From positions 372,001 to 436,000 of the forward strand of contig CAWCUK010000004.1 in assembly GCA_963798775.1 (NCBI GenBank): 64,000 bases of DNA, read 5' to 3'. This document shows positions 54,923 through 63,683 of the stretch, piece after piece. The stretch is from CAWCUK01 sp963798775 (lineage in GTDB: Bacteria; Bacteroidota; Ignavibacteria; Ignavibacteriales; Ignavibacteriaceae). The notes beneath the pieces are model-generated. The model did not search any database, was not told where the DNA came from, and worked only from the letters and a program-made list of their open reading frames with translations. Numbering within the stretch: the stretch's first letter is position 1; each line of letters starts with the position of its first letter. A program made the translations under genes and the position numbers.

Positions 54923-56875
54923 ATGAATAGTTATAATGAAATGAATAAGAAGGATCTGCTGATTGAATTAGAAAATTTGCGAAAGTTTCAAATAGATTAT
55001 GAGCAAAAACATAATAATCAAGTTGCGTCCCTTGTTGATAGAATAGAGCATTTGCAGCTGGAGAATAGTGAGCTTAAAAACTCACAAATTAAAATTGAAC
55101 TTTCACGCGACGAGTACGCTAACGCTTTTGATTTTTCTCCCGTGGGTTTATTAACTTTAACTTCAACAGGAATAATAAAAGAAATAAATATTACCTGCGC
55201 TAAATATTTCGGGTTGAATAGGGAAATGTTAAAAGGTTTGCCGCTTAGCGCGTTCATTAAAAAAAATGAGTTTAAAAAATATCTTAATTTTCTAGCTAAT
55301 TCCAATTCAACCGATAAAAAACTTGTTACAGATGAATTTCATTTAGAAATAAAAGGCCAGCCCGCTGTTACGGCTCAAATATTTACGAGTAAGTTCTATT
55401 ATTATCCCTCTCAAGAAACTTTTCTTCAGACAACTGTTATTGATATAACCGAAAGAAAAAGAATTGAACATGCCCTTATTGAAAGTGAGGCAAGATTTAG
55501 GCTAATGGCGGATTCTTCGCCGGTTTTAATTTGGATGACGGACAGGGAGAAAAATTTTATTTATTTTAATAAACAATGGCTTCAATTTACCGGTAAAAAC
55601 TTAGAAGAAGCCGTAAAAAGCGATTGGTCGCAAAATATTCATCCCGAAGATTTTAAAGCATGGAAACAAAGCTTTGAAAATTGCTTTGCCGAAAGAAAAG
55701 ATATTTTTATTCAATATAGATTAAAAAATTATAAAGATGAATATAAATGGATTATAGATTACGGAGTTCCCCGTTTTACTAAAGAAGGCGTTTTTGAAGG
55801 ATATATAGGCTCTTGTTTTGATATTACAAAACAAAAAGAACTGGATATTGAACGGAATATTCTTCATGAACAGATTCTGTTTCAAAAAATTCGGTTAAAT
55901 AATATTCTTACCACTATTCCCGGTGTTGTATGGGAAGTTTGGCGTGTAAAAAGAAAATCCGGAGTAACTAATTTTATTAGCGATTATTTTGAACAATTAC
56001 TTGGTTATAAAGTTAATGAATGGACTTCGGCAGTTGAATTCCGGAAAGAAATAATTCATCCGGATGATAGGGAACGAGTTTTAGAAGAATACGATAAAAC
56101 CTTTAATACAGGAAGCGCCGGTTCCAGCGAATTTAGGTGGCGGCATAAAAACGGCGAATATATTTGGATAGAATCTCAATACGTTGTTGTTATAGAAAAT
56201 AATGTGCCGGTAGGGCTGCGGGGTGTAAATTTAGATATTACAAAACGAAAAAAATATGAAAGGGAAGTAGAAGATTCCCTGAAAGAAAAAATTTGCCTCT
56301 TAAGCGAAGTTCACCACCGGGTTAAAAATAATTTGCAAATTATTTCCAGTTTATTAAATCTTCAGGCTAATTCTATTACCGATGAGGCGACGCGGGAGAT
56401 ATTCCGCATCTCAAAAAATAGAATAAAATCTATGGCGCTGATTCATGAAAAACTGTATAAAACAAATTCTTTTTCAAATATAAATTTTAAGGAATATATA
56501 GAGGATATTACGCAGAATCTAACTTCATTATATTCTGCCGGTAGAGATATTTCTATAAATTTAGATGTTCAAGATGTAGAAGTTAATATTGATCAGGCTA
56601 TTACAATTGGCCTAACCATAAATGAATTAATCACTAATTCGTTAAAATACGCGTTTCCCAAAAGGCAGGATGGGGAAATTTCTATTAATATGCTGAAGGA
56701 TAATGAAAATCTTCTTCTTATTATTAAAGATAACGGCGTCGGGCTGCCGAAAGATTTTAATTTAGAGGATAGTGAATCACTGGGATTAACTTTGGTCGAT
56801 GCCCTCGTGAAACAATTAAATGGCGAGCTTTCGATTTTGCGAAATTCGGGAACAGAATTTCAAATAAAAATTTAA
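54923..56875 (+). CDS. PAS-domain sensor histidine kinase, HisKA_2 type
   Basis: 650 residues, cytoplasmic (no membrane segment). N-terminal coiled coil (about 5-55), three PAS regions (about 60-180, 185-305, 320-445; the second and third have PAC ends, DITKQKE and DITKRKK), a HisKA_2 dimerization domain with EVHHRVKNNLQ (His464/His465, nt 56312-56317), and an HATPase_c domain with NELITNSLKYAF, KDNGVGLP and SLGLTLV. HisKA_2 kinases often serve light, stress or general-stress signalling and may act on separate response regulators. SD-like GAAGGA precedes the start. The gene forms an operon with the CheB-CheR-PAS gene; no response regulator is adjacent. Confidence 0.93.
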   Translation: MNSYNEMNKKDLLIELENLRKFQIDYEQKHNNQVASLVDRIEHLQLENSELKNSQIKIELSRDEYANAFDFSPVGLLTLTSTGIIKEINITCAKYFGLNREMLKGLPLSAFIKKNEFKKYLNFLANSNSTDKKLVTDEFHLEIKGQPAVTAQIFTSKFYYYPSQETFLQTTVIDITERKRIEHALIESEARFRLMADSSPVLIWMTDREKNFIYFNKQWLQFTGKNLEEAVKSDWSQNIHPEDFKAWKQSFENCFAERKDIFIQYRLKNYKDEYKWIIDYGVPRFTKEGVFEGYIGSCFDITKQKELDIERNILHEQILFQKIRLNNILTTIPGVVWEVWRVKRKSGVTNFISDYFEQLLGYKVNEWTSAVEFRKEIIHPDDRERVLEEYDKTFNTGSAGSSEFRWRHKNGEYIWIESQYVVVIENNVPVGLRGVNLDITKRKKYEREVEDSLKEKICLLSEVHHRVKNNLQIISSLLNLQANSITDEATREIFRISKNRIKSMALIHEKLYKTNSFSNINFKEYIEDITQNLTSLYSAGRDISINLDVQDVEVNIDQAITIGLTINELITNSLKYAFPKRQDGEISINMLKDNENLLLIIKDNGVGLPKDFNLEDSESLGLTLVDALVKQLNGELSILRNSGTEFQIKI

Positions 56876-57093
56876 TCCGAATTAAAAGCTGTTCCTTTCT
56901 TCTTTACTCATCTTTAAAAGATCAATTTAATAATCGCAAATTATAAATAATATCAAAGTATTGTATAAATATTCAATATGGGTTTATTTTTAGTAATAAA
57001 ATTGAAAAATTATATTTTTTCGGGGTGAAAAATTATATAATCTTTTATTAAATTTAACTCCTACAATTAGAACTCAAATTAAGGTGAAAAAAA

Positions 57094-58203
57094 ATGATAG
57101 TTTTCCTTCGTCCGGACGTTGATGAAAATTCTGAGTCATTTAAAAAAACTTGGGATTATTTAAGCGATTTGGAAAATATCCGGATCCAAAAACATATTGT
57201 GCAGGGCAATCAGCAGATGCTTACTGAAATTTATTTATTCGGCGATACTTCCGCATTGAATAAAGACGCGATAGCGGCTTTACCCGCGGTAGAAAGGGTT
57301 GTGCGTGTTTCGCAGGAATACCGCATTATAGGAAGGCATAAAGATACTCACCGCTACAACGGATTTGATTATAACGGCGTTCATTTTGATCAAGAAAATT
57401 TAAATATTTTCGCCGGTCTTTGCGCGGTCGATACTCCCGAGCATGTGGAAATGATGATGAAGGCTTTAAAAGAAAACGGACAAAACTGCACAAGAATGGG
57501 CGCTTATAAACCAAGGACAAATCCGTATTCTTTTCAAGGTCACGGAAAAAATTGTCTCCCTTATGTTTTTGAATTGGCCGGAAAATACGGAATTAAAGTT
57601 ATCGCCATGGAAATAACCCATGAAAGTCATATTGACGAAATTGATTCTACTTTGGAAAAATTAGGGCGGCCTACAGGAGTTTTGCTGCAGGTAGGAACTC
57701 GTAATACCCAAAACTTTGAATTATTAAAATCTATCGGCAGACAGAAAGAGTATCCTATTTTGCTAAAACGAGGCTTTGGTATTACGTTAAATGAATCATT
57801 AAACGCGGCCGAATATTTAGCGAGTGAAGGTAACGCGAATGTAATTTTTTGCCTAAGAGGGATGAAAACCTCATTTTCTGATCCGCATAGAAATATGGTT
57901 GATTTTACACATGTGCCTGCTATTAAACGCCTAACAAGAATGCCTGTCTGTATCGATCCTTCACATTCCGTCGGTTCTCGCGAAGCTGCTCCTGATGGAA
58001 TTCTTGATGTGTTTCATGCGACCGCGCAAGGTATTATTGCCGGTGCTAATATGGTTTTGGTAGATTTTCATCCCCAGCCGTTAAAAGCTTTGGTGGACGG
58101 GCCGCAAGCTTTACGGCTTGAAGAATTGCCTGTTTTTCTTGAGGATGTAAAAATTGTTAGGGAAGCTTATCTGAAAAGGAAATCCTATATAAGCTCACAT
58201 TAA
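57094..58203 (+). CDS. aroF: 3-deoxy-7-phosphoheptulonate (DAHP) synthase, type I-beta
   Basis: 369 residues. Catalyses phosphoenolpyruvate + erythrose 4-phosphate to DAHP, the first step of the shikimate pathway (EC 2.5.1.54). An N-terminal ferredoxin-like domain (about 1-90; MIVFLRPDVDE, EYRIIGR) precedes the barrel with FAGLCAVDT, RMGAYKPRTNPYSFQG, LQVGTRNTQNFELLK, PILLKRGFG, FCLRGMKT, CIDPSHSVGSRE and ADMVLVDFHP-like segments. The N-terminal domain is the regulatory unit in Thermotoga-type enzymes. Single gene with its own leader; a structured element with a T-run follows. It supplies precursors for Phe and Tyr, which the NRPS seems to use, but the 18 kb gap and change of function argue against a dedicated role. 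Confidence 0.95.
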   Translation: MIVFLRPDVDENSESFKKTWDYLSDLENIRIQKHIVQGNQQMLTEIYLFGDTSALNKDAIAALPAVERVVRVSQEYRIIGRHKDTHRYNGFDYNGVHFDQENLNIFAGLCAVDTPEHVEMMMKALKENGQNCTRMGAYKPRTNPYSFQGHGKNCLPYVFELAGKYGIKVIAMEITHESHIDEIDSTLEKLGRPTGVLLQVGTRNTQNFELLKSIGRQKEYPILLKRGFGITLNESLNAAEYLASEGNANVIFCLRGMKTSFSDPHRNMVDFTHVPAIKRLTRMPVCIDPSHSVGSREAAPDGILDVFHATAQGIIAGANMVLVDFHPQPLKALVDGPQALRLEELPVFLEDVKIVREAYLKRKSYISSH

Positions 58204-58214
58204 AATACGGGTAT

Positions 58215-58322
58215 AATCCGGCTCAATTATTCTCAATTATGAAATATTGTTATTATTCTTTAGAAAGTTATAAAGAATTAAACACTTCTACCTGTTTGTG
58301 TAGTAATTGAGCCGGATTTTTT
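58215..58322 (+). terminator. Long-range inverted repeat after the DAHP synthase gene
   Basis: AATCCGGCTCAATTA (58215-58229) is exactly complementary to TAATTGAGCCGGATT (58304-58318), which is followed by TTTT. The 74-base interior has a nested stem TTCTTTA/TAAAGAA (58256-58262 with 58271-58277). It ends the DAHP synthase transcript and faces the end of the convergent small gene at 58329. The long loop is unusual for a simple terminator; a structured RNA is possible. Confidence 0.6.
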
Positions 58323-58328
58323 AAATTT

Positions 58329-58517
58329 TTATTTATAAATTCCGGCAGCCAAAATATAAATTACTACAAAGGCCGCCAATGTAAATCCGATATTAAGATA
58401 TTTTTTTAATCTTTTTCTTCTGTTTTCTTCTTCCGCTATTCTATCAGAACCTAATTCACTAATATAATCTCCGTCAGCAATTTTCCAGTTATACCGGTTG
58501 ATTATTTCTTTTTCCAT
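58329..58517 (-). CDS. Small single-pass membrane protein
   Basis: 62 residues: a charged N-terminal half (MEKEIINRYNWKIADGDYI, then an EEENRRKRLKKY stretch) and one hydrophobic segment at about 42-60, ending GIYK. The positive cluster just before the segment predicts a cytoplasmic N-terminus. GAGGGA precedes the ATG, which supports a real gene. No family recognised; it is convergent with the DAHP synthase gene. Confidence 0.7.
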   Translation of the reverse strand: MEKEIINRYNWKIADGDYISELGSDRIAEEENRRKRLKKYLNIGFTLAAFVVIYILAAGIYK

Positions 58518-58936
58518 ATTCCCTCAAAGTAAAAATATTTTCACTTATTAATCATATTTTATGCCAAAATAGTGTGTCTTCTTTTTTTACCCGATAGAGT
58601 TCAAAAAAATATATAAATTAGCTTTAAATAAAAGAATATTAATAATGGAATGAATCTTGGTTAAATATATTTACAAATGAAGGCAACTTAGAAAATGAAA
58701 AGTTTTAAAATAATTTTATTACTTTAATTAATTTTTTTAATCAAAAGATTTTTACTCGGTGAAAAATTCAACAATTTAAAAACGGAAAAATATTTCGCGT
58801 AATGTTAAGCCTTTTTCTTCCAATAAATTAAAAAGTTACTTTTGGAATCAGTGTAAAAATAAATAACTTCCTTTTAACATGCGCGGTTATATAAATTTGC
58901 GTCTCTATACAACAGTCTAACCCTTTAATCTATTTT
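58518..58936. other. Non-coding region of 419 bases between divergent genes
   Basis: Very AT-rich. No RNA gene or repeat recognised. It should hold the promoters of the small membrane protein (minus) and of the multi-PAS kinase (plus). A TAAATTTG element at 58892-58899, 38 bases before the kinase start, matches the TAnnTTTG -7 box known from Bacteroidota, but no good TTTG partner is seen at the right distance. A ten-codon frame at 58695 (MKSFKIILLL, then stop) looks like the start of a signal peptide and could be a gene stump or chance. Confidence 0.4.
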
Positions 58937-61900
58937 ATGAATCAAAATTCTACCGGTGCCGAAAATGAAATTGAGCTGCTTAAACAACGAATTTACGAGC
59001 TTGAGCGGCAAAATAATTCTTTACAATTAAATTATGAACAGAGTTATTACGCGGTTATTGAAAACGCGCCGGTTTCTGTTATTCTTGTTGATTCTAACGG
59101 TATAATAATTAAAAGCGAGGGGAAGGGAACTCAATCATTCCTGATAAATAAAAATATTATCGGCAAAAATATTTTTGATGAATGGGAAAAGGTAAATTTT
59201 ACTAAAACAACCGGTAAAATTTACAGCAGTAAAGAAGTTTTTGAAAAAGTTCTTAGCGGCCAAATCTTTAAAGGAAGTGCTTCTCTCTATAATTCCTTTT
59301 ATAAATTTAAATTTATTCCCACTCGAAATACCGGGCAAATAATATCCGGTTTTATGGGAATTATAGTTGACGCCACCGAAGCCAAAAAAGCTTCGGACGA
59401 ACTGCGAAAAAAGGAAAAATATTTTTACTCTTTTATTGAACATGGTATTGATTTATTATCGGTTATTAAGCAAGACGGCTCTATTGAATACGGAAGCCCC
59501 AGCATAAAAAAAATTCTCGGCTATGAATTCGGTGAATTATGGAATAAAAGTTCTTTTGAGTTTATTCATCCCGATGATAGAGATAAAGTTGTTAACGCTG
59601 TTAATATAATTTTTTCATCCGAAGAACCTGTTAATGTTAGTTTTCGTTTCAAACATAAAAACGGCGGCTGGCGGACTTTAGAAGCTGTGGGCAGATCAAT
59701 TGTTGGTGAGGACGGAGTTCAGTTAGGAATAATAAATTCCCGCGATATTACAGAAAAAATTCTTACGGAAGAAAATTTAAAAAACTCGGAAAAATTATAT
59801 CGTTCTTTATTTGAAACTATGCTGCAGGGAGTTATTTACATGGATCAGGAAGGGAAAATAATTTCTGTTAATCCCTCAGCTTGTAGAATTTTACACACCG
59901 AAAAAAAATGTTTAATAGGTGTTTCTCCTTTTGAAATGGAAATGAAAACCATTCATGAGGATGGCTCTGACTTTCCGATTAATGAGCATCCCGCCACAAT
60001 AGCGCTGATCGAAGGTATTGAAGTGCAAAATAAAATTCTTGGAATTAAAACTCCTAATTTGAAAGAATATATATGGCTGGAGGTTACGGCTATTCCTCAA
60101 TTCAACGGAAATAATAAAAAACCTTTCCAGGTTTATACAACTATAAACGATGTTACCGAAAGAATTGAGCATCAGCGGCAGAAACGGGAAAATGATCAAT
60201 TAATTAAAACGATTATTAATAATGTTCCGGTAGTATTTTTTGTTATCGACCAAAAAGGATATTTCACTTTCATCGAGGGAAAAGGTTTAAGCGGTACCAG
60301 GTGGGAAAAAAATTATCTCCTCGGTAAATCGGCTTTTGATTATCTTGATGATGTTATTTTAACTTTGCGCAATAATGAAAAAATATCTTTAGTCCAAGCT
60401 TTTAAACGTGTGCTTAAAGGCGAATCTATTTATGGTATTTCTAAAGATTATAAATCCTATTTCGAAAATCATTTAATGCCGGTTAGAGATAATTTTGGAA
60501 ATATAACGCATATAATGGGATTGGGAAGTAACATTACCGAAAAAGTATCGGCTGAACAAGCTTTAGTGGAAAGTGAAGAAAGGTTTAGCAGACTCGCGGA
60601 AAGCACCGATCAAATTATTTGGTTCATTGAGTTAGAATCCTTCAAAATTCTATATATAAATCCCGCGTTTGAGAAAGTTTGGGGATATAAAGTTGAGGAA
60701 GTGCTTAGCGATTCTAATGTTTGGCTAAATTCTATTTTTGAAGAAGATAGGCACATACTTGTCGAGAATTATCAAGATTGTATTTCCGGCAGAAAAACTG
60801 AATTTAAATCTAAATACAGAATAAGGACAAAATCGGGTGAAATAAAATGGATTTATGACAGGGGAACCGGAATGAAAGATAGTGAAGGTAAAATATTTAG
60901 GTTAAGCGGAATTACTGAAGATATTACCGATTCGGTTAAGGCACAAAAAGAAATTAATGATTATAAAAATCATCTTGAAGATTTAATTTTAATTAGAACT
61001 TCTTCCCTTGAGGAAGCCAAAAAGCAGCTGGAAAAACAGGTTAAAAAACAGAAATTAGCCGAAGAAAAAATTAAAAGCCAGTTAAGCTTTTTAAGAACTC
61101 TTATAAATACTATTCCGCTGCCGGTTTATATAAAAGATATAAATAAAGCTTATGTGGACTGTAACAAAGCTTTCGAAAATTATTTCGGAATTTCGAAAGA
61201 AAATTTACGGGGGAAAAAAGTTGAAGATATTTTCCCCGATATTGCCGCTGATCTAAATATACTTGATGATCGAATGTTAACTTCGCCTGGTAGGTATGTT
61301 CTTCAAAAACAAATAAAAGACAGCAGCGGAAAATTTAAAGAATTTATTATTACTAAAGCTCCTTTTTTTACTCATGATGGATCTCTTGACGGTTTAGTAA
61401 GTGTTTTGATGGATGTAAGCGAAATAAAAATGCTTCAGAATGAACTTGAAAAAGCTTTAGCTAACGAGAAAGAATTAAATGAACTTAAATCAAGATTTGT
61501 TTCAATGGCTTCGCATGAATACCGCACTCCTTTAACTTCTATTAGAATATTTACCGAGCTTTTACAGATTTACGGACAATCATTGGATCAGAAAAAATTT
61601 GAGGAATATTTAAATAAAATACAAACTTCGGTGGATTATATGACGGATTTAGTTAACGATGTATTAACTATAAGCCGTGCGGAAAACGGAAAATTGCGGT
61701 TTAATCCGGTTGAAATAAATCTTTTTGATGTTTGCAAAAGAATTGCCGAAGAGATAGAAATTACACTTTCTCCTTACCAGCGGTTAGTTTGGGAGTATAA
61801 AATGAAAGAGCGGAAAATATTAAATGATGAAAAACTTCTAAATCAAATTTTATCAAACCTGCTTTCTAACGCGGTTAAATATTCTCCTAAAGGAAAAATA

Positions 61901-62155
61901 GAATTTATTATTGATATAAACGCTTCCAATATTATATTTGTAGTTAAAGATGAGGGAATTGGTATTCCTAAAGCTGAACAAGAAAATATATTTAATCCTT
62001 TCCATAGAGCGGAAAATATTAAAAATATACAAGGGAGCGGATTAGGTCTAGCTATTGTTCAAAAATCTTTAGAAATGATGGGCGGAAGTATAACGTTAAC
62101 GAGTGTAGAAGGGGAAGGATCAAAGTTTACTGTTCAAATTCCAAAGGTTATTTAA
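58937..62155 (+). CDS. Multi-PAS sensor histidine kinase (HisKA/HATPase_c)
   Basis: 1,072 residues with no membrane segment, so the sensing is cytoplasmic. A short coiled coil (about 5-35) is followed by about six PAS regions (starting near 37, 163, 286, 420, 545 and 705; PAC ends such as SRDITEKI, GSNITEKV and TEDITDSV), a coiled coil (about 670-705), a HisKA domain with SHEYRTPL (phospho-acceptor His860) and an HATPase_c domain with NLLSNAVKYSP, KDEGIGIP and GSGLGLAIVQK. The stop TAA shares its last base with the ATG of the response regulator, so the pair is a coupled two-component system. The ligand is unknown. Confidence 0.95.
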   Translation: MNQNSTGAENEIELLKQRIYELERQNNSLQLNYEQSYYAVIENAPVSVILVDSNGIIIKSEGKGTQSFLINKNIIGKNIFDEWEKVNFTKTTGKIYSSKEVFEKVLSGQIFKGSASLYNSFYKFKFIPTRNTGQIISGFMGIIVDATEAKKASDELRKKEKYFYSFIEHGIDLLSVIKQDGSIEYGSPSIKKILGYEFGELWNKSSFEFIHPDDRDKVVNAVNIIFSSEEPVNVSFRFKHKNGGWRTLEAVGRSIVGEDGVQLGIINSRDITEKILTEENLKNSEKLYRSLFETMLQGVIYMDQEGKIISVNPSACRILHTEKKCLIGVSPFEMEMKTIHEDGSDFPINEHPATIALIEGIEVQNKILGIKTPNLKEYIWLEVTAIPQFNGNNKKPFQVYTTINDVTERIEHQRQKRENDQLIKTIINNVPVVFFVIDQKGYFTFIEGKGLSGTRWEKNYLLGKSAFDYLDDVILTLRNNEKISLVQAFKRVLKGESIYGISKDYKSYFENHLMPVRDNFGNITHIMGLGSNITEKVSAEQALVESEERFSRLAESTDQIIWFIELESFKILYINPAFEKVWGYKVEEVLSDSNVWLNSIFEEDRHILVENYQDCISGRKTEFKSKYRIRTKSGEIKWIYDRGTGMKDSEGKIFRLSGITEDITDSVKAQKEINDYKNHLEDLILIRTSSLEEAKKQLEKQVKKQKLAEEKIKSQLSFLRTLINTIPLPVYIKDINKAYVDCNKAFENYFGISKENLRGKKVEDIFPDIAADLNILDDRMLTSPGRYVLQKQIKDSSGKFKEFIITKAPFFTHDGSLDGLVSVLMDVSEIKMLQNELEKALANEKELNELKSRFVSMASHEYRTPLTSIRIFTELLQIYGQSLDQKKFEEYLNKIQTSVDYMTDLVNDVLTISRAENGKLRFNPVEINLFDVCKRIAEEIEITLSPYQRLVWEYKMKERKILNDEKLLNQILSNLLSNAVKYSPKGKIEFIIDINASNIIFVVKDEGIGIPKAEQENIFNPFHRAENIKNIQGSGLGLAIVQKSLEMMGGSITLTSVEGEGSKFTVQIPKVI

Positions 62156-62937
62156 TGCTTAAAATTTTAGTTATTGAGGATGATCAATTATTAAAGGAAG
62201 GAATTCGTGAGATTCTATTGGCTCATAAATTTAAAGTATTCTCCTCTTCGGATGGTGTTGAAGGACTTGAACTTACTAAAGAATTGCTTCCGGATTTAAT
62301 TGTCTGTGATATTATGATGCCTAAAATGGACGGTTATGAGTTAAAAGATGAGTTGAATAAAGAGCCGGAAACTTCCAGCATCCCGTTTATTTTTTTAACG
62401 GCGAAAGCTGAAATGTCGGATCTGAGAAAAGGTATGGAATTGGGCGCCGATGATTTTCTTATTAAACCGTTTAAAGCGGAAACATTAATAAAAGCCATTC
62501 TATTGCGGTTAAAAAAACATTCTGATATTAAAAGTGTAAATAAAAATCCTTTTGAAGATCAAAAAAAGGTAACCGCGAAAGTAAAAAATACTTATAAAGA
62601 AGAAGACAGAATATTAATAACTGTAAACCGTACTCCACAGTTCATTAAAATAAATCAAATAAAATGCATTATATCGGAGGGAAATTACACAAAAGTTCAT
62701 CTTGCGGAATCTAAAAAAATAATTGTCAGGAAAAATCTAACCGATTGGTTTAAAATTCTTCCTGAAAAATCTTTTAAAAGAATTCACCGTTCCACAATTA
62801 TAAATCTTGATTATGTAGAAAAAATATCCAATTGGAGCAGCGGTTCATATATTGTTTACATTAAAGAAATATCAAATCCATTTATTATAAGCCAGCGTTA
62901 CGCAAAACAATTAAGATCTAACTTCACAATCAGGTAA
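62155..62937 (+). CDS. Response regulator, REC-LytTR
   Basis: 260 residues. Receiver domain (about 1-122) with acidic pair Asp9/Asp10, phospho-acceptor Asp52 (CDIMMP), and Lys104 (IKPF); linker; LytTR DNA-binding domain (about 155-258) with ITVNRTPQFIKINQIKCIISEGNYTKVH, KSFKRIHRSTIINLDYVEKI. LytTR regulators bind direct repeats upstream of target genes. Overlap of one base with the kinase gene implies a partnership. LytTR regulators more often pair with LytS/HisKA_5-type membrane kinases, so a soluble HisKA multi-PAS partner is less usual. No LytTR binding site was identified here. Confidence 0.95.
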   Translation: MLKILVIEDDQLLKEGIREILLAHKFKVFSSSDGVEGLELTKELLPDLIVCDIMMPKMDGYELKDELNKEPETSSIPFIFLTAKAEMSDLRKGMELGADDFLIKPFKAETLIKAILLRLKKHSDIKSVNKNPFEDQKKVTAKVKNTYKEEDRILITVNRTPQFIKINQIKCIISEGNYTKVHLAESKKIIVRKNLTDWFKILPEKSFKRIHRSTIINLDYVEKISNWSSGSYIVYIKEISNPFIISQRYAKQLRSNFTIR

Positions 62938-63094
62938 AAGCCCCTTTTTTAATTCATTCCTAATCAGGAAAACCTACTCTTAATAATTACTTCTTGAAGC
63001 ACTAAATTATTTTTTATAAATATTTTAGCTAAACTTTCTAAAATAAATTCGATAATAATAATAAAATCTATTTCAATAATTTATTAGGGGAAAT

Positions 63095-63502
63095 ATGTCA
63101 CTAATAACCTGGTCAGATAACTACAGTGTAAAAGTTTCAACAATTGATAATCAGCATAAAAAACTTGTGGAAATCATAAATAATCTGCATGACGCGATGA
63201 AAACCGGTAAGGGAAAAGAAGCTATAGGAAAAACTTTAAATGAGTTGGTTTCTTATACTAAATATCATTTCTCCGCCGAGGAAGAAATGATGAAAAAACA
63301 TAATTATCCCGGATTTATAGCTCATAAAAGAGAGCATGACCTGCTGACGCAAAAAGTAGTTGATTTTGAAAATGATTTTAGGGCCGGTAAATCTTTATTG
63401 ACTCTTGAAGTAATGAATTTTCTAAAAAAATGGCTGGTTGATCATATCTTAAATACAGACAAACAGTATGTTCCCACTCTGGCGTCAAACGGAATAAAAT
63501 AA
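63095..63502 (+). CDS. Bacteriohemerythrin
   Basis: 135 residues, the usual length for single-domain bacterial hemerythrins, which bind O2 at a non-haem di-iron site. All seven expected ligands are visible at the right spacing: His21, His58, Glu62, His77, His81, His117 and Asp122 (HFSAEEEMM, HNYPGFIAHKREH, WLVDHILNTD). Likely an O2 store, carrier or sensor in the cytoplasm. It starts 157 bases after the response regulator and may be separately transcribed, with AGGGGA before its ATG. Confidence 0.96.
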   Translation: MSLITWSDNYSVKVSTIDNQHKKLVEIINNLHDAMKTGKGKEAIGKTLNELVSYTKYHFSAEEEMMKKHNYPGFIAHKREHDLLTQKVVDFENDFRAGKSLLTLEVMNFLKKWLVDHILNTDKQYVPTLASNGIK

Positions 63503-63625
63503 GAATAATGTTAAGCTAATTATTTTTATTAATTGGGCATATTGTCAATAGCTCATCATTTATATCTATTCTTAATCGCTTATACTCGAAAAAGAATCGC
63601 TGGTAACATTTAGCTTAACTATTCT
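63502..63625. repeat. Imperfect long-range inverted repeat after the hemerythrin gene
   Basis: GTTAAGCTAA (63510-63519) is complementary to TTAGCTTAAC (63610-63619); pairing continues outward with AGAATA/TATTCT if two bases (AT) bulge. The 90-base interior has a nested ATTCTT/AAGAAT stem (63568-63573 with 63592-63597). No clean T-run follows. It may be a structured RNA or terminator; it is similar in layout, not in sequence, to the element after the DAHP synthase gene. Confidence 0.35.
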
Positions 63626-63683
63626 ATTTATTTTTCGATAAACAATTAAGAAGTATTTTATTTGATATTACAAGGAGGTATAA

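Noticed and set aside
57094..58203. DAHP synthase as a dedicated precursor gene of the NRPS cluster
   Set aside because: It is 17-18 kb away, separated by unrelated genes and terminators, and is an ordinary housekeeping-type enzyme.
58695..58727. Short frame MKSFKIILLL as the start of a secreted protein
   Set aside because: It stops after ten codons, has no clear ribosome site and no in-frame protein-like sequence follows.
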